Below, piece after piece: positions 63,831 to 64,000 of a stretch of DNA of 64,000 nucleotides. The stretch is from Saccopteryx bilineata (Eukaryota > Chordata > Mammalia > Chiroptera > Emballonuridae), in assembly GCF_036850765.1 (NCBI RefSeq), contig NC_089493.1, forward strand, positions 11,223,632 to 11,287,631, read 5' to 3'. Under the pieces are notes generated by a model. The model was given only the letters and a program-made list of their open reading frames with translations, had not been told where the DNA came from and ran no database searches. Every line of letters begins with the position of its first letter. Positions within the stretch are counted from its first letter, which is position 1. The position numbers were made by a program, and so were the translations under genes.

Positions 63831-64000
63831 CTGGATGCTCAAAGGCAGATTTTTTTTCTCCGAGTGATCTCCGTTTGCGTTTAGTGGAGACCAGAGGGAC
63901 TGAAGCAATGCGCACACTCCCCAGGAGTGTCTGATGAGACTTTCTCCCCGCACCCACTCTGCCTTCTTCCAGCAATACCCCGGTTCTCACTGGGGGGCTC

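Overview
This is a mammalian nuclear segment, most likely from a bat. The best lineage clue is repeat content. The window is saturated with tRNA-derived SINEs of two main designs, one headed by a GCCCTGGCCGGTTGGCTCAG-type tRNA-like module with a long GC-rich body, the other by GCCTGACCAGGCGGTGGCGC. From memory these resemble Rhin-1-like and related bat SINEs, so a rhinolophoid (horseshoe or leaf-nosed) bat is my best guess. That is inference: no alignment was run.

The recognisable genes follow the human 14q32.12 order, inverted. UBR7 is on the minus strand (11 coding exons, 23858 down to 5016). GON7 is on the plus strand (2 coding exons, 24112-28550), head-to-head with UBR7 across a CpG-rich promoter. 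LYSET/TMEM251 is on the minus strand (2 coding exons, 50763 down to 49849). MOAP1 is on the plus strand (51846-53452), head-to-head with LYSET across a second CpG island. UBR7, GON7 and LYSET look intact. MOAP1 is broken by several frameshifts, a 50-bp tandem duplication and a 482-bp solo LTR with a perfect 6-bp target duplication.

The GON7-LYSET gap holds an intronless, full-length, uninterrupted 280-codon FHL1-like LIM gene (39923-40765) with all the LIM zinc-ligand spacings I can check still in place. It is a retrogene candidate. A decayed PPIA (cyclophilin A) retropseudogene lies at 59123-59590.

The rest is layered transposon archaeology. There are about 45 SINEs, several old L1 3' ends, one internally deleted L1 (5'UTR joined to 3'UTR), six hAT elements with clear 8-bp target duplications (one of 1.7 kb keeps a fossil transposase C-terminus), pogo/mariner-like MITEs, and three solo LTRs, two of one family. 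The deepest nesting is at 35.8-39.7 kb, where one ancient L1 was cut by SINEs and by a hAT that was itself hit by a SINE and an LTR.

The working genes are housekeeping functions with no shared pathway: UBR7 (PHD/UBR-box ubiquitin ligase), GON7 (KEOPS tRNA t6A complex) and LYSET (Golgi factor for mannose-6-phosphate tagging). Their adjacency reflects conserved synteny and shared promoters. No CRISPR array, operon or prokaryotic system is present.
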